Numbered from the stretch's first letter, positions 11,710-23,098 are shown. The stretch: DNA of 64,000 nt from Bisporella sp. PMI_857 (GCA_021307315.1 JAJSPD010000079.1:124001-188000); one strand, 5' to 3'. Translations and numbers: made by a program. The notes: generated by a model not told the origin, from the sequence alone.

Positions 11710-13965
11710 ATGGATCACATTCCTTGTTCTGAAAGCAACGTTTGGCAGCATGTGCGCGTTCCGCTGTTGTGCCGGGAAAACTACGATGGACTCGCATTTT
11801 CGGATTACCCATTGCGCAAAGGCTGGCAAGACAATCACTCCAATGTGATCAATTTTGCTCAGCGCCCACAGGAAGAGCAATCGGCTTTCCTTCAGACGTG
11901 GCTCTTCTTTGGAATGTTGGTAGAAGTTCTCGGAGTTCCCGTGCCGATGGAAGACTTTGTACAAGACAACCAAGTGACGACAAGACGACTTTCAGAGTAT
12001 ACATTAAAATGGTATGAAAGGATATTGTCTATGTCTGAAGGCAGTAGACAAGAATCCCACATAAGAGCTCAGCAGTGCCTCATGAAGGTACGCGACTACT
12101 GTTTTACCTTACTTGACGAAACAAGACCGGACTGTCCTTTGACCTCTGAGGTGTGCCTCTCGATTAGAATACTAGGCGAATCGCTGAGCCAGACCAAACA
12201 CTGGATCTGGAGGAGCATATTAGGTTGTAACCCTACGGGTTACATTGACGTCAGAGGCAAATGGGGTAAAAGCACGCTGCTGGAAAGACTGTTTCTGGAG
12301 AAAAAGTGGTGTCCAAACCAGATTGCATTCTTGCAGAGCTATCCACCAGCCTCATCTAATTCTGGCCTCTATTATGCCAGCTCGCTGCATCGTCCAAGGA
12401 TGAGTCTTCATGATGTATGTTCTGTTGACCGGTGTGATGCTGGGAAGGTCGACCCGAAGTTATATCAAGCCAAACATTCTGATGTTAACTTGCTGGCATG
12501 CGATGGAAATTGTCCGCAGATTCAACCACCCTTAGAAACGATACGGGCCATACTCCAAAGTGGCGGCATTCCCTTGCTACATGCATCAGTCTCGAATGAC
12601 AGCACCGGTGTCGAAGTAGTTGAATATAGAGCTGGGATGGAGTACGTGGCTATATCCCACGTATGGTCGGACGGATTAGGTAACCAAAACGATAACTGGC
12701 TTCCGAAATGCCAGATTATTCACTTGGTTCATGCGATCAATACTGCGCAGAAGGGAACTTACGGAGGCAAAACTAAAACCCGAGGGGATGGCTCTGGAAC
12801 CGCGACTGCTCTCTTCTGGATTGATACCATGTGTGTGCCGCGAGCCGACGCTGATATCACGTTCCGATACATGGCCCTCGCCCGCATGGAAGCTACCTAT
12901 CAAGATTCCACCATGGTTCTAGTTCTCGAGGCAGAGCTCTACCACACCCGTCTAGGCACAGATCTAGAAGGAATCATACGAATCATATGCTGTAACTGGA
13001 TGCGGAGACTCTGGACTCTTCAGGAGGGCATTCTGGGTGGCAGAAGACTACACATACTCTTTAGAGATGGTGCTTTAGATCTCTGGAAGGAATTGGACAA
13101 GCTGAAGGCCAGGCATAAGAAGACACCTTGGACGTGTCACCCGATGATATCATTCGCCGTACGCACGGGAATCCAACAATCCGTCCGTGTAAGTGGACCG
13201 GAAAAGATGTCATGGCTTTTCCGGGATATGAATTGGCGATCAACCACTAGAAAAACCGATGAAGCTCTTGTACTAGCAACTATTCTTGGTCTAGATATAT
13301 CGAATTTTTATCAAACCCCGGCTAAAGACCGTTTCAAAATGGTCATTTCGATGATGCAGACATTTCCACAGAGGATTATCTTTGCACCAGGCCCCAGATT
13401 CGACGAGGAAGGATACAGATGGGCGTTGAGATCTTTCACAGAGCGTTCTCCATTCTCGCTCGGGTCGGGCCTTGGAAAGGTGCAGACGGTATACAATCCT
13501 ACTCTAGGTTCCTCATTCCTAAGTCTGTCTGTGTCGTATCCCGGATATCTATTGAAGGGAGTACCGAGACAAAAACAGCCCTGGGACTTCGCCGTGTTTG
13601 ATGCTGAAATAAAGAAATGGCTTCATGTCAGTGCACAGCGAAACAATTCGGAAAGAACTTCGACCACGGATGTTGAGGTGTCGGCGGACTATGAGCCGTT
13701 AGCACTAGTAACTACTTCACGGTATATAATGGGTTTAGTTCTGCACACTCTGCCTGCCGATAGAATTCATGCTTATGGCGCTGTGGTATGGCTAGACCAA
13801 GCGGATGCGGGAGAGCGCAGTTACAGCGTTCTCTCTGGAACACATGGTGGATCGGTGGATGTTTTCGTCTACAATTTAAGAGACAACCCACCTGTTGGAA
13901 CCCATCTGGGATCCAGTATTGGTATTATACGCAGTTTCGCCGAACAGACATGGCTGATACGCTAA
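11710..13965 (+). CDS. HET-domain protein, single exon, 751 aa
   Basis: One uninterrupted ORF from ATG 11710 encodes 751 aa. The HET core starts around residue 312 with YVAISHVWSDGLGNQ and continues with FWIDTMCVP at about 369-377. It then has a mid-domain block RRLWTLQEGILGG, corresponding to the W-RxWTxQE element of the family. About 310 residues precede the HET domain, and these include cysteine-rich stretches (CSVDRCDAG, LLACDGNC) and a GKWGKST segment. I do not recognise a separate N-terminal domain. The later HET start and the long C-terminal half resemble the large single-exon HET proteins of filamentous ascomycetes. It is the first of four same-strand genes linked to recognition or signalling. 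Function in incompatibility is inferred from family. Confidence 0.88.
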   Translation: MDHIPCSESNVWQHVRVPLLCRENYDGLAFSDYPLRKGWQDNHSNVINFAQRPQEEQSAFLQTWLFFGMLVEVLGVPVPMEDFVQDNQVTTRRLSEYTLKWYERILSMSEGSRQESHIRAQQCLMKVRDYCFTLLDETRPDCPLTSEVCLSIRILGESLSQTKHWIWRSILGCNPTGYIDVRGKWGKSTLLERLFLEKKWCPNQIAFLQSYPPASSNSGLYYASSLHRPRMSLHDVCSVDRCDAGKVDPKLYQAKHSDVNLLACDGNCPQIQPPLETIRAILQSGGIPLLHASVSNDSTGVEVVEYRAGMEYVAISHVWSDGLGNQNDNWLPKCQIIHLVHAINTAQKGTYGGKTKTRGDGSGTATALFWIDTMCVPRADADITFRYMALARMEATYQDSTMVLVLEAELYHTRLGTDLEGIIRIICCNWMRRLWTLQEGILGGRRLHILFRDGALDLWKELDKLKARHKKTPWTCHPMISFAVRTGIQQSVRVSGPEKMSWLFRDMNWRSTTRKTDEALVLATILGLDISNFYQTPAKDRFKMVISMMQTFPQRIIFAPGPRFDEEGYRWALRSFTERSPFSLGSGLGKVQTVYNPTLGSSFLSLSVSYPGYLLKGVPRQKQPWDFAVFDAEIKKWLHVSAQRNNSERTSTTDVEVSADYEPLALVTTSRYIMGLVLHTLPADRIHAYGAVVWLDQADAGERSYSVLSGTHGGSVDVFVYNLRDNPPVGTHLGSSIGIIRSFAEQTWLIR

Positions 13966-14006
13966 TGAATTGGTTCTATCCGACAAATGATTTCGTGATC
14001 ACGCGT

Positions 14007-14027
14007 CCTAACCTAACCTAACCTAAC
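14007..14027. repeat. Four tandem CCTAA units
   Basis: CCTAA is repeated four times in a row, 42 bp after the HET stop codon. The unit is 5 bp rather than the usual 6-bp fungal telomere unit, and the run is too short to call interstitial telomere. Confidence 0.6.
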
Positions 14028-14047
14028 ATTATCTGTCGTAAAAACAG

Positions 14048-14068
14048 CCCGGTTGACAGTCAACCGGG
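14048..14068. other. Perfect hairpin palindrome downstream of HET gene
   Basis: Arms CCCGGTTGAC and GTCAACCGGG are separated by one A. It lies 83 bp past the stop codon of the 751-aa HET gene. Its role is unknown; it could form a 3'-UTR hairpin. Confidence 0.6.
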
Positions 14069-15561
14069 AAGTATTTTAGTGTAACAGTAACCTAACTACG
14101 AGGCGGGTAGTATTATATGTAGCAAACCAGGTTTGAGCAATCAACATTAAATCCGAGTTTTACAGCTTTTAAACTACATTTGTAAGAAACAGTTTAAAAA
14201 AAGAGCGGTTGTGCACAGACGTTTTTGCATGGAAAATAACCTATCGGGTCGCTTATGAACTACGTTGCCCCCAAAAAAAGTTAGCAATGTTAACAAGCAA
14301 AAAATCTACGCTAATTTAAGTAAGCTTTGGCTGCAAAGCCGCATTTTAGCAACGCGTAGTAATATACCACTATATCATAATATTACTACGCACGGGCATA
14401 TTATTAACCATACTGACCCAAATAGCTCTTTGGGCAGACCCTTTGTTCTAACCCTCGCAGCATCATGACCCATCCGGTTTGTAACAAATTGCTTGACACT
14501 ACCCACACCCTTCACGCCTCCCTGAGGTACGGAGTATGTAAAAGATTGACAAGAAGTCTTATTTCGAATCGGTAATGAGAGACCATTTGATAGCATTTAT
14601 ACGTGTTAGATACAAGCAATATCGGTCAGGAGTCCTCCATCTCCGAGGCGTAGCAAAAGCAGTGACCACCGAAGTCCAATAATCCAATAGCACCTGTTGC
14701 TTGTTTCCATGGCCCCGTGCTATGTCCTAGTAGCGGTCCCATTTATGCTTGATTTCCACCCGTCTCATGTTGATTTTCATCTACTTTTATTAGCTTGTAA
14801 AAAGAAGACGGCTGGTTGATCATTACCTTTAGATGAATCATTCCCATTTTCGCTGGGTTTCGGAGCAGGTTTGATGCCATTCTCTAGGTCATCTTGAATG
14901 AGGTCCCGAGTTTGCTGAGAGATCCCATCTGTTCCAACACCTGGTTTCTCTTCGTATTCACCCGGCGCGTATACGAGAGGCTTCCCTTTTGTTTTGGAGT
15001 CAAATTTCATCTTCGCTATAGCCCTTCCGCACGGGGAACTCTTTCGCTTCTTTTTTGAAGGAAGTAAGATATGTCTCTTTTTTCAGGGAACTAGGTAGGA
15101 ATGTGACAGCTGCAGAAGTTGGAAGAGTTAGGACAGGCGCAAGGAAATGGTACTGGGATTTTCAGGCAGCTGAAGATCGAGTAGTGGAGGTGACACACTA
15201 TCAATGCACAAGAATCCGGTTTGGGAAGAACCCAGTCCGAGTTCACGGGTGTGGCTTCCAATGGGAGGCGTTTTCACTTCGCCCCTGATAAGCACCCGAA
15301 ATTAATTGTTTTGTACCACTGCCCACCCATACGGCGTACTACCGTGTCACCAACAGCATATTGAAAGATGCACGTCCATTCACATTTCAGTATGCTTGTC
15401 CTTATTCAGAATTTCCAAGGCCGTAAATTCTCCAGTTCTACGCTTGTGAGACTGTTACCCTCACTCCTCTCACTCACATCCTTTAGCACGGGGTCTGCCT
15501 GATCCCCGAAGAATATGAAAAAGTCTTGAGCAAATTTGATCTCTCATTCTAACCTCCAGCT

Positions 15562-16528
15562 ATGGCCATGGATCAGCAAGGCATGTTCACTTTAGATGAA
15601 AAGAGGAAGGGGGCGTGGAAATAGGCAGGTTACAAGGACTACTCTCGATATCTGGGGTACAGTCGCAGCCTCTCCTTTCTTCAACAGTTTCGGACATTGA
15701 ATGTCAGAGTCCTCTTAGCAATGCAAGACAGCGTTGTGCAACTGGAAGAGAAGCTTGATAAAATCGATGAACAAATGAGATTTAAGTCCTCGGACAACCA
15801 GAATCTGAATAGGACTTTCCGCAGTGGTGAGAAAAGTGAGGAAAGATTCAGGCTCATCTGGAAGCTTCAACGCCGGATTCAGAAATACAGTAAGACTCCT
15901 TTTCTTTTTCTGCCCAGGGAACCAAGGACTGAAATTGGGCTTCTAGATGACCACATATCATCCTATCAAAATCTTGGAGAGAGCACTCAAGTTACTATGG
16001 AGGATCTAAAGATGGTCAAGGATTGGTTGGTGGAATACAAGGGCGCCGTGGAGGACCCCGAGCAGAAGTACCTCGATAATGGCGACGATTTGGTCTACAT
16101 CCTTCAGAAAACTGATCGGCCATGGCTACAGAATATATTCTGTAGCTATTTAGTCAATAAACTTGGGCTCTTCAGAAGACAACCAACTGACTCATCTGCC
16201 TACGACCCGGAGAGGCTTCTCCTTCAAGACAAGCAAGGTGCGGACCGATTTCTAGCCTTAATAATTTTGCCGTTTGGGCTGTTTATGTTAATCGGGCCTC
16301 TCTGGATTCTCCACGCTGTACATGGAGTAGAGCGACGACTTGGGGTTATCACTGGCTTCATTGTTTTGTTCGCTGCTTTGGTCTTCTCGGCGACCAAAGC
16401 CAAGATATTTGAATGCCTTGCTACTACTGTCGGGTGAGGGCCATCCCTGAACCTCCCGATAACTACACGCTAATTTGGTGAACAGATACTCTGCTGTTCT
16501 GCTGGTTTTCTTGATTAATTCTGGGTAG
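15562..16528 (+). CDS. DUF6594-family membrane protein, 5' frame interrupted by TAG
   Basis: The main exon is open from codon TTG 15697 (first ATG 15721) to 16433. A 52-bp intron joins it in phase to a last exon, 16486-16528, giving TVGYSAVLLVFLINSG. A coiled region (VVQLEEKLDKIDEQ) is followed by a C-terminal pair of membrane helices around IILPFGLFMLIGPLWILH and RLGVITGFIVLFAALVFSA, then the conserved AxxxYSAVL end. This architecture is that of fungal DUF6594 proteins. The usual N-terminal block (GYKDYSRYL.. FRTLNVRVLL) is encoded upstream in the same frame from ATG 15562, but a TAG at 15622-15624 interrupts it. Either the gene is mutated, or an upstream exon is spliced in at an AG just before GTTACAAG. 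The function of the family is unknown. Confidence 0.75.
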
Positions 16529-17336
16529 CTGACCACACTTACATGGCTTTTTCTGGTGTTCTATACTATTCGCATGAAAATATTAACTTTCTCCCCACAT
16601 CCAGCCTGACATACTCTCTACTTCGTATTGGATTCGGTGAGACTCGCCCCAGTTCCATGGCTGCAGCATTGGCGCTTGAATATCCGTCAATTCCCTGGAG
16701 CGTTCAATTTCTGAAGCACAAGGCCACACTCCGCGAATCGGAGAGGCGGGATGAGCGCAGATCCCCTGCAAGGATCTGCCAGTCCCATTATGATCATCCC
16801 CGCTCTTCCTAAGAGCCTCAATTCTTGGAATGCCCAAATTCTTGGCTGTCAGAAGCTTGGTCAAAAGTGAATGATTGCTCAGCGGTAGCGATAACTGACC
16901 ATTTGGTGAATTATGTAGCATAGATTGCAATGCACCTTCTACTTGGTACATACTCGTGATTGCGTACTGGTACAACTATGACGAGGTTCTGGGATCGCAT
17001 GGTGGGTAATACAAAAAGGCTTTTAACATGGGTCGTCTTGCGTCCAGCTCATCGAGTGCGTGCCACAAGTCAAGAGAGCAAATGGTTATCGCCAAGTGCC
17101 TGTTGGTAAGACACCACTCGTTGCTGCAGGTGACATGCCCAACATGTAAATGTCTTTATATGGAAGGAAGAAGGATGTATTTCATCCAAGCCATGTTTTG
17201 CATTATTGCAAATTTCCCCTCGAATCAGCTACCTTGGTGTCGCAAGTTTCAATATTTTTTGGTTGCTCAGGCAGCGGTAAGACCAGAGCTTAAGCTCATT
17301 CAAGAATAAGAGTTTTTGCCTACGGGTTCTACAAAT
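16529..17336. other. Intergenic, no gene seen
   Basis: Short ORFs on both strands lack motifs or ATG starts. This is presumably the 3' end of the DUF6594 gene and the promoter of the kinase gene. Confidence 0.45.
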
Positions 17337-19428
17337 ATGGATGCCCTTGAAGACGCCCTTTATAGTGCAGCTGAGTACAGCGCTGTCGATCGAAAACACT
17401 TTGTGCCAGACAAGACTCTCGAAACATTGATCACGCCAGCGACTGTCATGGAAGTCCTTGAAGAACTGAATATCTTTTCCGAATCATTGCAAGACTACAT
17501 TATTCCGGCCTCGAGGAAAGTATTTGCGATACTTGTGCTTCTCAAGATGGTGCCTTCCATCCAAGCCCTCGCGCGTCACAAATTCAACGACAGCCACCTG
17601 CCCATTGACTGCAACAGAGATGAAACGGGCTGCAAGGTGGTTCTTATGAGTGACCAAAATAACGATGCTGTTTTAAATGGTTTCCGGGAAGACAAGAAGT
17701 GGGAGCGGATTGCAAATGCGAAGAAATTCTATGATCAACAGTGGCAGTTCCTCGCACCAGTATTCAGGCCGGAGATGAGCGACCTAGATTATACCCTGTA
17801 TGAATGTACGCCTCTGCCTTTTACCTCCTGGGACTCGGAGCCGAAGAAAGGAGGTTTCAGTAGGGTCTACCAAAGCCTCATTCATCCTGAGCATCAACTA
17901 GTGCTTCCTACTGAGGTGAACCCACCCAATTTTAGAGTGTAGATTTCCTAGCTGATGGTTCTTAGACAGAGGGAAAGCAGCCGTCTATTGCTGTTAAGCA
18001 GATGCATACCAAGCGAGATTACACCATTGAACGGGATGTCCTTGCCGTAGTTCGACAGATTCGAGATGACCATCTCATCAAGGTCGTGGCAGCCTTTACG
18101 CAAGGTAACATGTTTTATCTTTTGTTCAAATGGGCTGATGGGGGAGATCTCGAAGAATTCTGGTCCACATCTGGGCACTCTTCATCCAAACTCACGGAAA
18201 CTAAGATTTTATGGTCTCTTCGGCAGATGAAAGGTCTGGTTGGAGCTATTGAGAAGTTGCACTATTTTAATGAAGGCTCCTTGAACATTCGTCACGGAGA
18301 TATCAAGCCGCAGAACATTGTTCGTTTCAAGAAGTCAGACGGCTGGGGAGTTCTCCAGATCGCTGATATGGGTCTGGGTAAAGTTCACGACCGACCCACT
18401 CACCTCCGGCCAACAGATAAAGGCCCAATGAGTGGAACTGATCGATACAAGTCTCCAGAAGCTGAAACTTTGACTAAGAACCGAACTTCACGGGCGGATG
18501 ATATGTGGTCCCTAGGATGTACATTTCTGGAGTTTGTCATATGGCTCCTGTATGGGTACGAGGAATGTGAGAAGTTCAATTCATCCTTCAAGGAGAGCTA
18601 CTTTGTTGTTGAAAGTATACCGCAGCCTCGCCGAAGCAAATCGTTAAGGCCCGACGACTCAATGTGGATCAAGGCAGGATCTGTCAGGCTCCAAGACGCT
18701 GTGAAGGATTACGTTGATTTGATGTATAAAGGGGACTTGCACGAAGGCAAAGGAATTAGCAACGCTCTTAAGGATCTTGTGGACTTCATATGCAAAGAGC
18801 TACTCATCGAGGAACCCTGGTCTAATCCCAACACAGTTCGTTCACAAGGAGTTACCAAGGAGGGCAAAACAGAAGACAACATCTTACATACTGGAAACGA
18901 AGCCCCCTCAGAACCAGCACTCGAGAATACTGCACCGAATCCCAATGTGAAACCTCCAAAAAATGAGGGGGGCCAGAAAGTCCAAGCTGACCAGAATGGC
19001 CTGGATATCAATGTGCATCCTCCAGAGAATGGCCCGGTTCAAGAATCCCAAGCTGCCCAGAAAGCCCCAGGCATCAATATCCAACGGGCTGATTCGGTTG
19101 ACGAAACCCAATTTGAAGAGAGAGAGCCGGTCATTGTACCTGAGAGTCCAAACTCTCGATTGAAACACCGCGCCAAAGCCAAAGAATTTCTCGAGGAACT
19201 TGAAAGGATTTGCAAGGAGGCAGAGAAACCAGGGAACACCTACTTATACAGAATCCCATCAATTGAAACAGGCTCCGGACATGGAGCAAATGAAGGAGGC
19301 CTTCGTCCAAGCGGTGCCGCTGTTCCACATCGGTCTAAGAGTCTTGGGTTTGCAAATACACAGGTATTTATCTCCTTAATCATTACCCTTACAAGCAGCT
19401 GCTAATATTCCTACAGAATGTGAGTTAG
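17337..19428 (+). CDS. Divergent serine/threonine protein kinase
   Basis: Exons 17337-17915, 17972-19363 and 19417-19428 give about 660 aa. The first intron placement (donor GTGAAC) is my choice because it restores phase; a nearby GTGTAG donor is possible. About 165 residues precede the kinase fold. The Gly-loop is GGFSRVY (about 172-178), the ATP Lys is in IAVKQ (about 202), the catalytic loop is RHGDIKPQN (HGD in place of HRD, about 301-303), the magnesium loop is ADMGLGK (DMG for DFG) and the activation segment ends YKSPE. A DDMWSLGCTFLEF helix follows. The C-terminal 180 residues are Pro/Glu/Asn-rich with an imperfect 30-residue repeat (LDINVHPPENGP, PGINIQRAD) and a short coiled helix. 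Such kinases are common beside HET and NLR-like genes; signalling there is inferred. Confidence 0.85.
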
Positions 19429-19889
19429 TCAGGAACATTCCGTTCCCGGATTTGGCTCAGTTACTCACGTCTTTCGGTAGCAGGTGAGTTCGGTCATGAG
19501 ATAAGCTATTCATTGAATCGTTCAAGTCGATGCCAACCATTAACTCCCCCCCAGTATGTGAGTAACCACAAATATACATGTTTATGGGGTACGGGTGCTG
19601 ATAGTAACATAGGCCGTAAGTAAAATCATCTGTGATTGGACCTGCCACACCTGTCGCTGGCTGACACTTGCCTTTAAAGGCTGTAAGTACATCATGACTT
19701 AGATGCTCAGGACCCTCAGGTTCGTATCGCTGACCAGAATCGCCATTGCTCGTTGCCAGCCTGTATGTATAACTCAACCCTTAAGAAGAGTTCGTAGACT
19801 AACCCAAAATATATAGCCTGTACGTCCCTTCAATGCCTGAATACTTGGCTTCCCAAATACCGAATTAAGTCGACGCTAACGCTATTTAG
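19429..19889. other. Gap, probably with the 5' exon of the next HET gene
   Basis: No complete gene is seen. The HET frame opens at 19890 directly after CTAACGCTATTTAG, a branch site plus acceptor. The first exon should therefore lie here, but I could not place an ATG in phase. Confidence 0.4.
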
Positions 19890-21838
19890 TTGAACGACGT
19901 ATGGGATAACATTATAGACAATGTATTTCCAAATCGCGTGTTCCGTGGGGCGAATCCCTGGGATTTTATTCCCAAGCAGCCAACTACATCCAAGCTGTGC
20001 TCTCGGTGTAGCTCCATGGACTTATGGCACAGCGGTTTTTATACCAACGACAACCTCTCTGAGTTGAAGGAGAGGTCAGGATCATGTGACCTATGCGGTC
20101 TGTTGTATGACTGCGCAATCAGGTTGGGTGATAAAAACCAAAGCAACGTTCGGTTCTACAGGGATGGATCTTCATTCAAGAGACATCTTGACGAGCCACC
20201 AGTACTTTCTATAGTTGCCATCCCAGGTGAGTATCTCTATTGTTTTTTCATATATCTAGTCGCAATATACGTCAAACTCACAATGTCGCTTCAGCGCCTG
20301 CTAGGTCAACAGCAATTCCGTTGGGAATTCAAAGGGGGTTCCCAATCTTGCCATTCGCGGGTAGTGAAGCGCAATTTCACTTGCTACGTGAGTGGATCAA
20401 AGTTTGCGATGAACACGGTTGTATTCTAGAAGCCCAGAAGAGGCTACCAACAAGGCTCATTGATGTAGGCGACGGCCAGAACCCGACCATACTCCGCCTA
20501 GACTCTTCAGAAACGCGCGAGTCAACTAAGTACATTGCTTTGTCTCACCGCTGGGGTGATCCCGCCGTCCATCGCGCTTTCTGTACTTTCCGCTCCAACA
20601 TCAAAGAGCTCGAAACAAAAATCGACTTCAACGCGCTCCCGCAAACTTTCAAGGACGCGGTGACAGTTACCAGGAAGCTTGGCGTGCGGTACCTTTGGAT
20701 AGATTCGCTGTGTATTATCCAGGAGGATGAAGAAGACTGGAAATCAGAGTCGAAACGAATGGAGGACGTCTTCAGTTCTGCATACTGTACCATTGCTGCC
20801 AGCTCGGCGAATGGTACCCATGATGGCTTCCTCAAGCGGAGACCATCAAGGAAATGCGTTAGAATCCAACGAAACTTGGAGGCACCATTCTACGTTTGCG
20901 ATGCCATTGACAATTTTCGATCGGATGTAGAACTGGGAGATCTGAACAAGCGTGGTTGGGTCTTTCAAGAAAGAGCTCTTTCCTGTCGCTCCATATATTT
21001 CACTAAGAGCCAAGTATACTGGGAATGTGGTCGAGGCGTTCACTGTGAGACTCTGACAAAGCTGTCCAAGTATGTATCGAGAAGAGCAGCATTTTTTTCT
21101 ACTATGGATACTGATTTCAATAGTCTCAAATCTTCTTTCCTTGCTGATCCGAACTTTCCAAAATCAGCGTTCGGATATTACAAAGGGATGAGAATTCGCT
21201 TCTTCCAAACTTTATACGAGCAATACTCCAAACTTGACTTTACACACCCCAGCGACAGGTCGGTGGGTATGTCGGGGCTAGAGGAACGACTTGCGAGAAC
21301 CTATGAAACTCGAGGGGGGTATGGCATCCTTGAGAAGTTCTTGCATCGATCTCTCCTCTGGCAAAACCGCAACCGTACTCCAATGCGCAAAATCAAATTC
21401 ACACCTGATCGCAAGGTCCCGACTTGGTCATGGATGGCAGTTGACGGACCCATTGAGTACATGAATGTCCCTTTTGACGGCGCAGACTGGAGCGGTGACA
21501 TCCAGTCCCCTTTCAGGAAGATGTCCAACGCAGGCGGGTCTAACATAGGGTGTGACAAGAAACTCGTAGCAGTTGCGAGAACCTTCACATTACCTGCGGG
21601 AGCAAATAGAGAAGTTGTATTCGACCTAACGATGCAAGTAGAAATTCAACGATTGTACTGTGTGGTGATTGGGACCGAAAAAGCAAAGCCATCAGCTTCA
21701 CAGAAACACTACGTTCTTCTTATTGCCCCAATTCAACAAAGCGAACAATTCTCAGAGTTTGAGAGAGTCGGAGTGGCAATTTTGAAGAGGAAGGAAATAT
21801 TATTTGACGGGAGTGGGCTGATAGTCTATATTGTGTAA
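19890..21838 (+). CDS. HET-domain protein with N-terminal Cys pairs (5' exon not located)
   Basis: Exon 19890-20226 encodes KLCSRCSSMDLW followed by SCDLCGLLYDC, two Cys pairs typical of the N-terminus of one HET subgroup. An intron (20227-20294) joins in phase to 20295-21838. The HET core is canonical: YIALSHRWGD, then LPQTFKDAVTVTRKLGVRYL, WIDSLCIIQ, DWKSESKRMEDVF and TIAASSA. Later blocks are GWVFQERALSCR, SQVYWECG and PTWSWMAVDG. The visible part is 626 aa. The visible frame starts with TTG after an acceptor site, so a short upstream exon with the ATG is missing. Same strand as the kinase 460 bp upstream. Role in incompatibility is inferred. Confidence 0.88.
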
Positions 21839-22934
21839 CTTGGGCATTGTATTTCTTGGAGGCTTCCTCGGAGGCCAACTTCTATCTTCACCTTGTTTGA
21901 TGGGAAGTCCGAATAAGAACACGGCTTGCAAGCCGTGTTATTTTTTTCTAGAATGGCATCACATAGAATTTGTGAAGTAACCTGAGTTCCCCAGAGCTTT
22001 TGCGCCGAACGCTAAGACCTGCAGGGTCCCTCGGTTAAATAGAACTGTCCGTGAACAATAGCGTTTCTTTTTGCTGAGACCTTCATTGGGGTGGTCTTCC
22101 ACTTTGAAACAACGGGGCGCTACGGCCCTGATGGTTGAAGTCCCGGAGCCTTTCATGGAACATGATGACGTCGAGATCGTCAAACGGAGAACTGGCACAC
22201 AATACACGAACGCGTATGGAGGTACAGGCCATGATTATAAGTACCCCTTTTTCATTGTAATTCCACAGCCTTTCTTCAAGATTCTTCACCTTGATTTGAA
22301 TTCCAAGTAGGAAAGCGTGGAAAATGAGGGTAGTGATATCTTCGTTAAGTAAGATAATGGCGAAGATGCCGACACTCACTTTACGAAGAGATCAAGGCTT
22401 TCTGCTGTTTCTTGCAATAATCCAAATTTTGATAGCAATGTTTCCGTTTTTGAGCTACAGGATGGCCAGCACAATTCCGCTCGGTCCCCAGAGCTAGGTC
22501 GAGCTGTAGCGCCTCTCCAACGGCCAGACTTGGCAACGACCCTTTGCCGACAAGGTGCGCCAGAAATGTCCACTGCAAGCGACCACGCACCACAACTCCC
22601 ATCGGACTAGCTAGCGCCTCTAGTACCATTTCTACCGCACTCAAATCCACCGACCTCGGAGAGCCCCAGTCACGCGCGCTAATTATGGCCTCCACCTAGG
22701 AACGGGGGATCCCTAACGATGACCAGGAAATGGTTGATAGAGGCACCAGCGATTCTAACGACGAATATTATAGCGATATAAGTAACGCCACTAGCTCTAA
22801 GATACGAGCCCGAGCGCGTGCTCGGAAACGGGTCGGAAGGGCGAAGGAGATAAAAGGCAATAATGTGGAAATCCCTTCTCCTCACTCCCTCAACGTCTTA
22901 TACCAAGCGATTACATCCGCCTCGTCCGGCAGTA
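21839..22934. other. Intergenic, edge of the repeat island
   Basis: No gene is supportable. Short plus-strand ORFs such as the one from 22730 (DSNDEYYSDISNATSSK) are charged and low in complexity and could be transposon debris, but no domain is recognisable. Confidence 0.4.
21918..21939. other. Perfect 22-bp palindrome followed by a T-run
   Basis: AACACGGCTTG is followed at once by its reverse complement and then ATTTTTTT. It lies 80 bp after the stop codon of the HET gene, at nearly the same distance as the palindrome behind the other HET gene. Confidence 0.65.
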
Positions 22935-23098
22935 TAAAGATCAGGATGCTTTCGAAAAGGGGAGTAATATGTACAGAAAGTAAAAGAAAGCTACATGTGA
23001 CTCTTTCTTACATGACTCTCTTTTACATAATTCTTTTTTACATGACTTTCTTTTACTTGTACATATTACTTCTTTTTTCGAAAGTATCTTGATCTTTA
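22935..23098. repeat. Foldback (inverted-repeat) sequence
   Basis: Arms of about 55 bp (22935-22990 and 23043-23098) are imperfect inverted copies: ATAAAGATCAGGATGC against its diverged complement, then TTTCGAAAA, AGTAATATGTAC and AGTAAAAGAAAG. The spacer contains several copies of TACATGACTC. It could be a non-autonomous foldback element. Confidence 0.7.

Larger units (their letters stand above)
13966..15561. other. Intergenic with short repeats and one doubtful small ORF
   Basis: No firm gene is present. A minus-strand ATG ORF at 14777-15010 encodes 77 hydrophilic residues (start MKFDSKTKGKP) and could be a small protein or exon, but I see no family. Short structured DNA at 14007-14068 is listed separately. 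Confidence 0.4.

Noticed and set aside
14007..14027. CCTAA run considered as interstitial telomere
   Set aside because: Only four 5-bp units; the common fungal telomere unit is TTAGGG/CCCTAA.
16583..16975. 130-codon minus-strand ORF downstream of the DUF6594 gene
   Set aside because: It starts with TTG, has no motif, and overlaps another ORF of equal quality on the other strand.
19457..19777. 106-codon minus-strand ORF between kinase and HET gene
   Set aside because: It begins with TTG, has no recognisable domain, and lies where the HET 5' exon and promoter should be on the other strand.
21918..21946. Palindrome plus T-run considered as a rho-independent terminator
   Set aside because: Fungal RNA polymerase II genes do not use such terminators; kept only as an unexplained hairpin.
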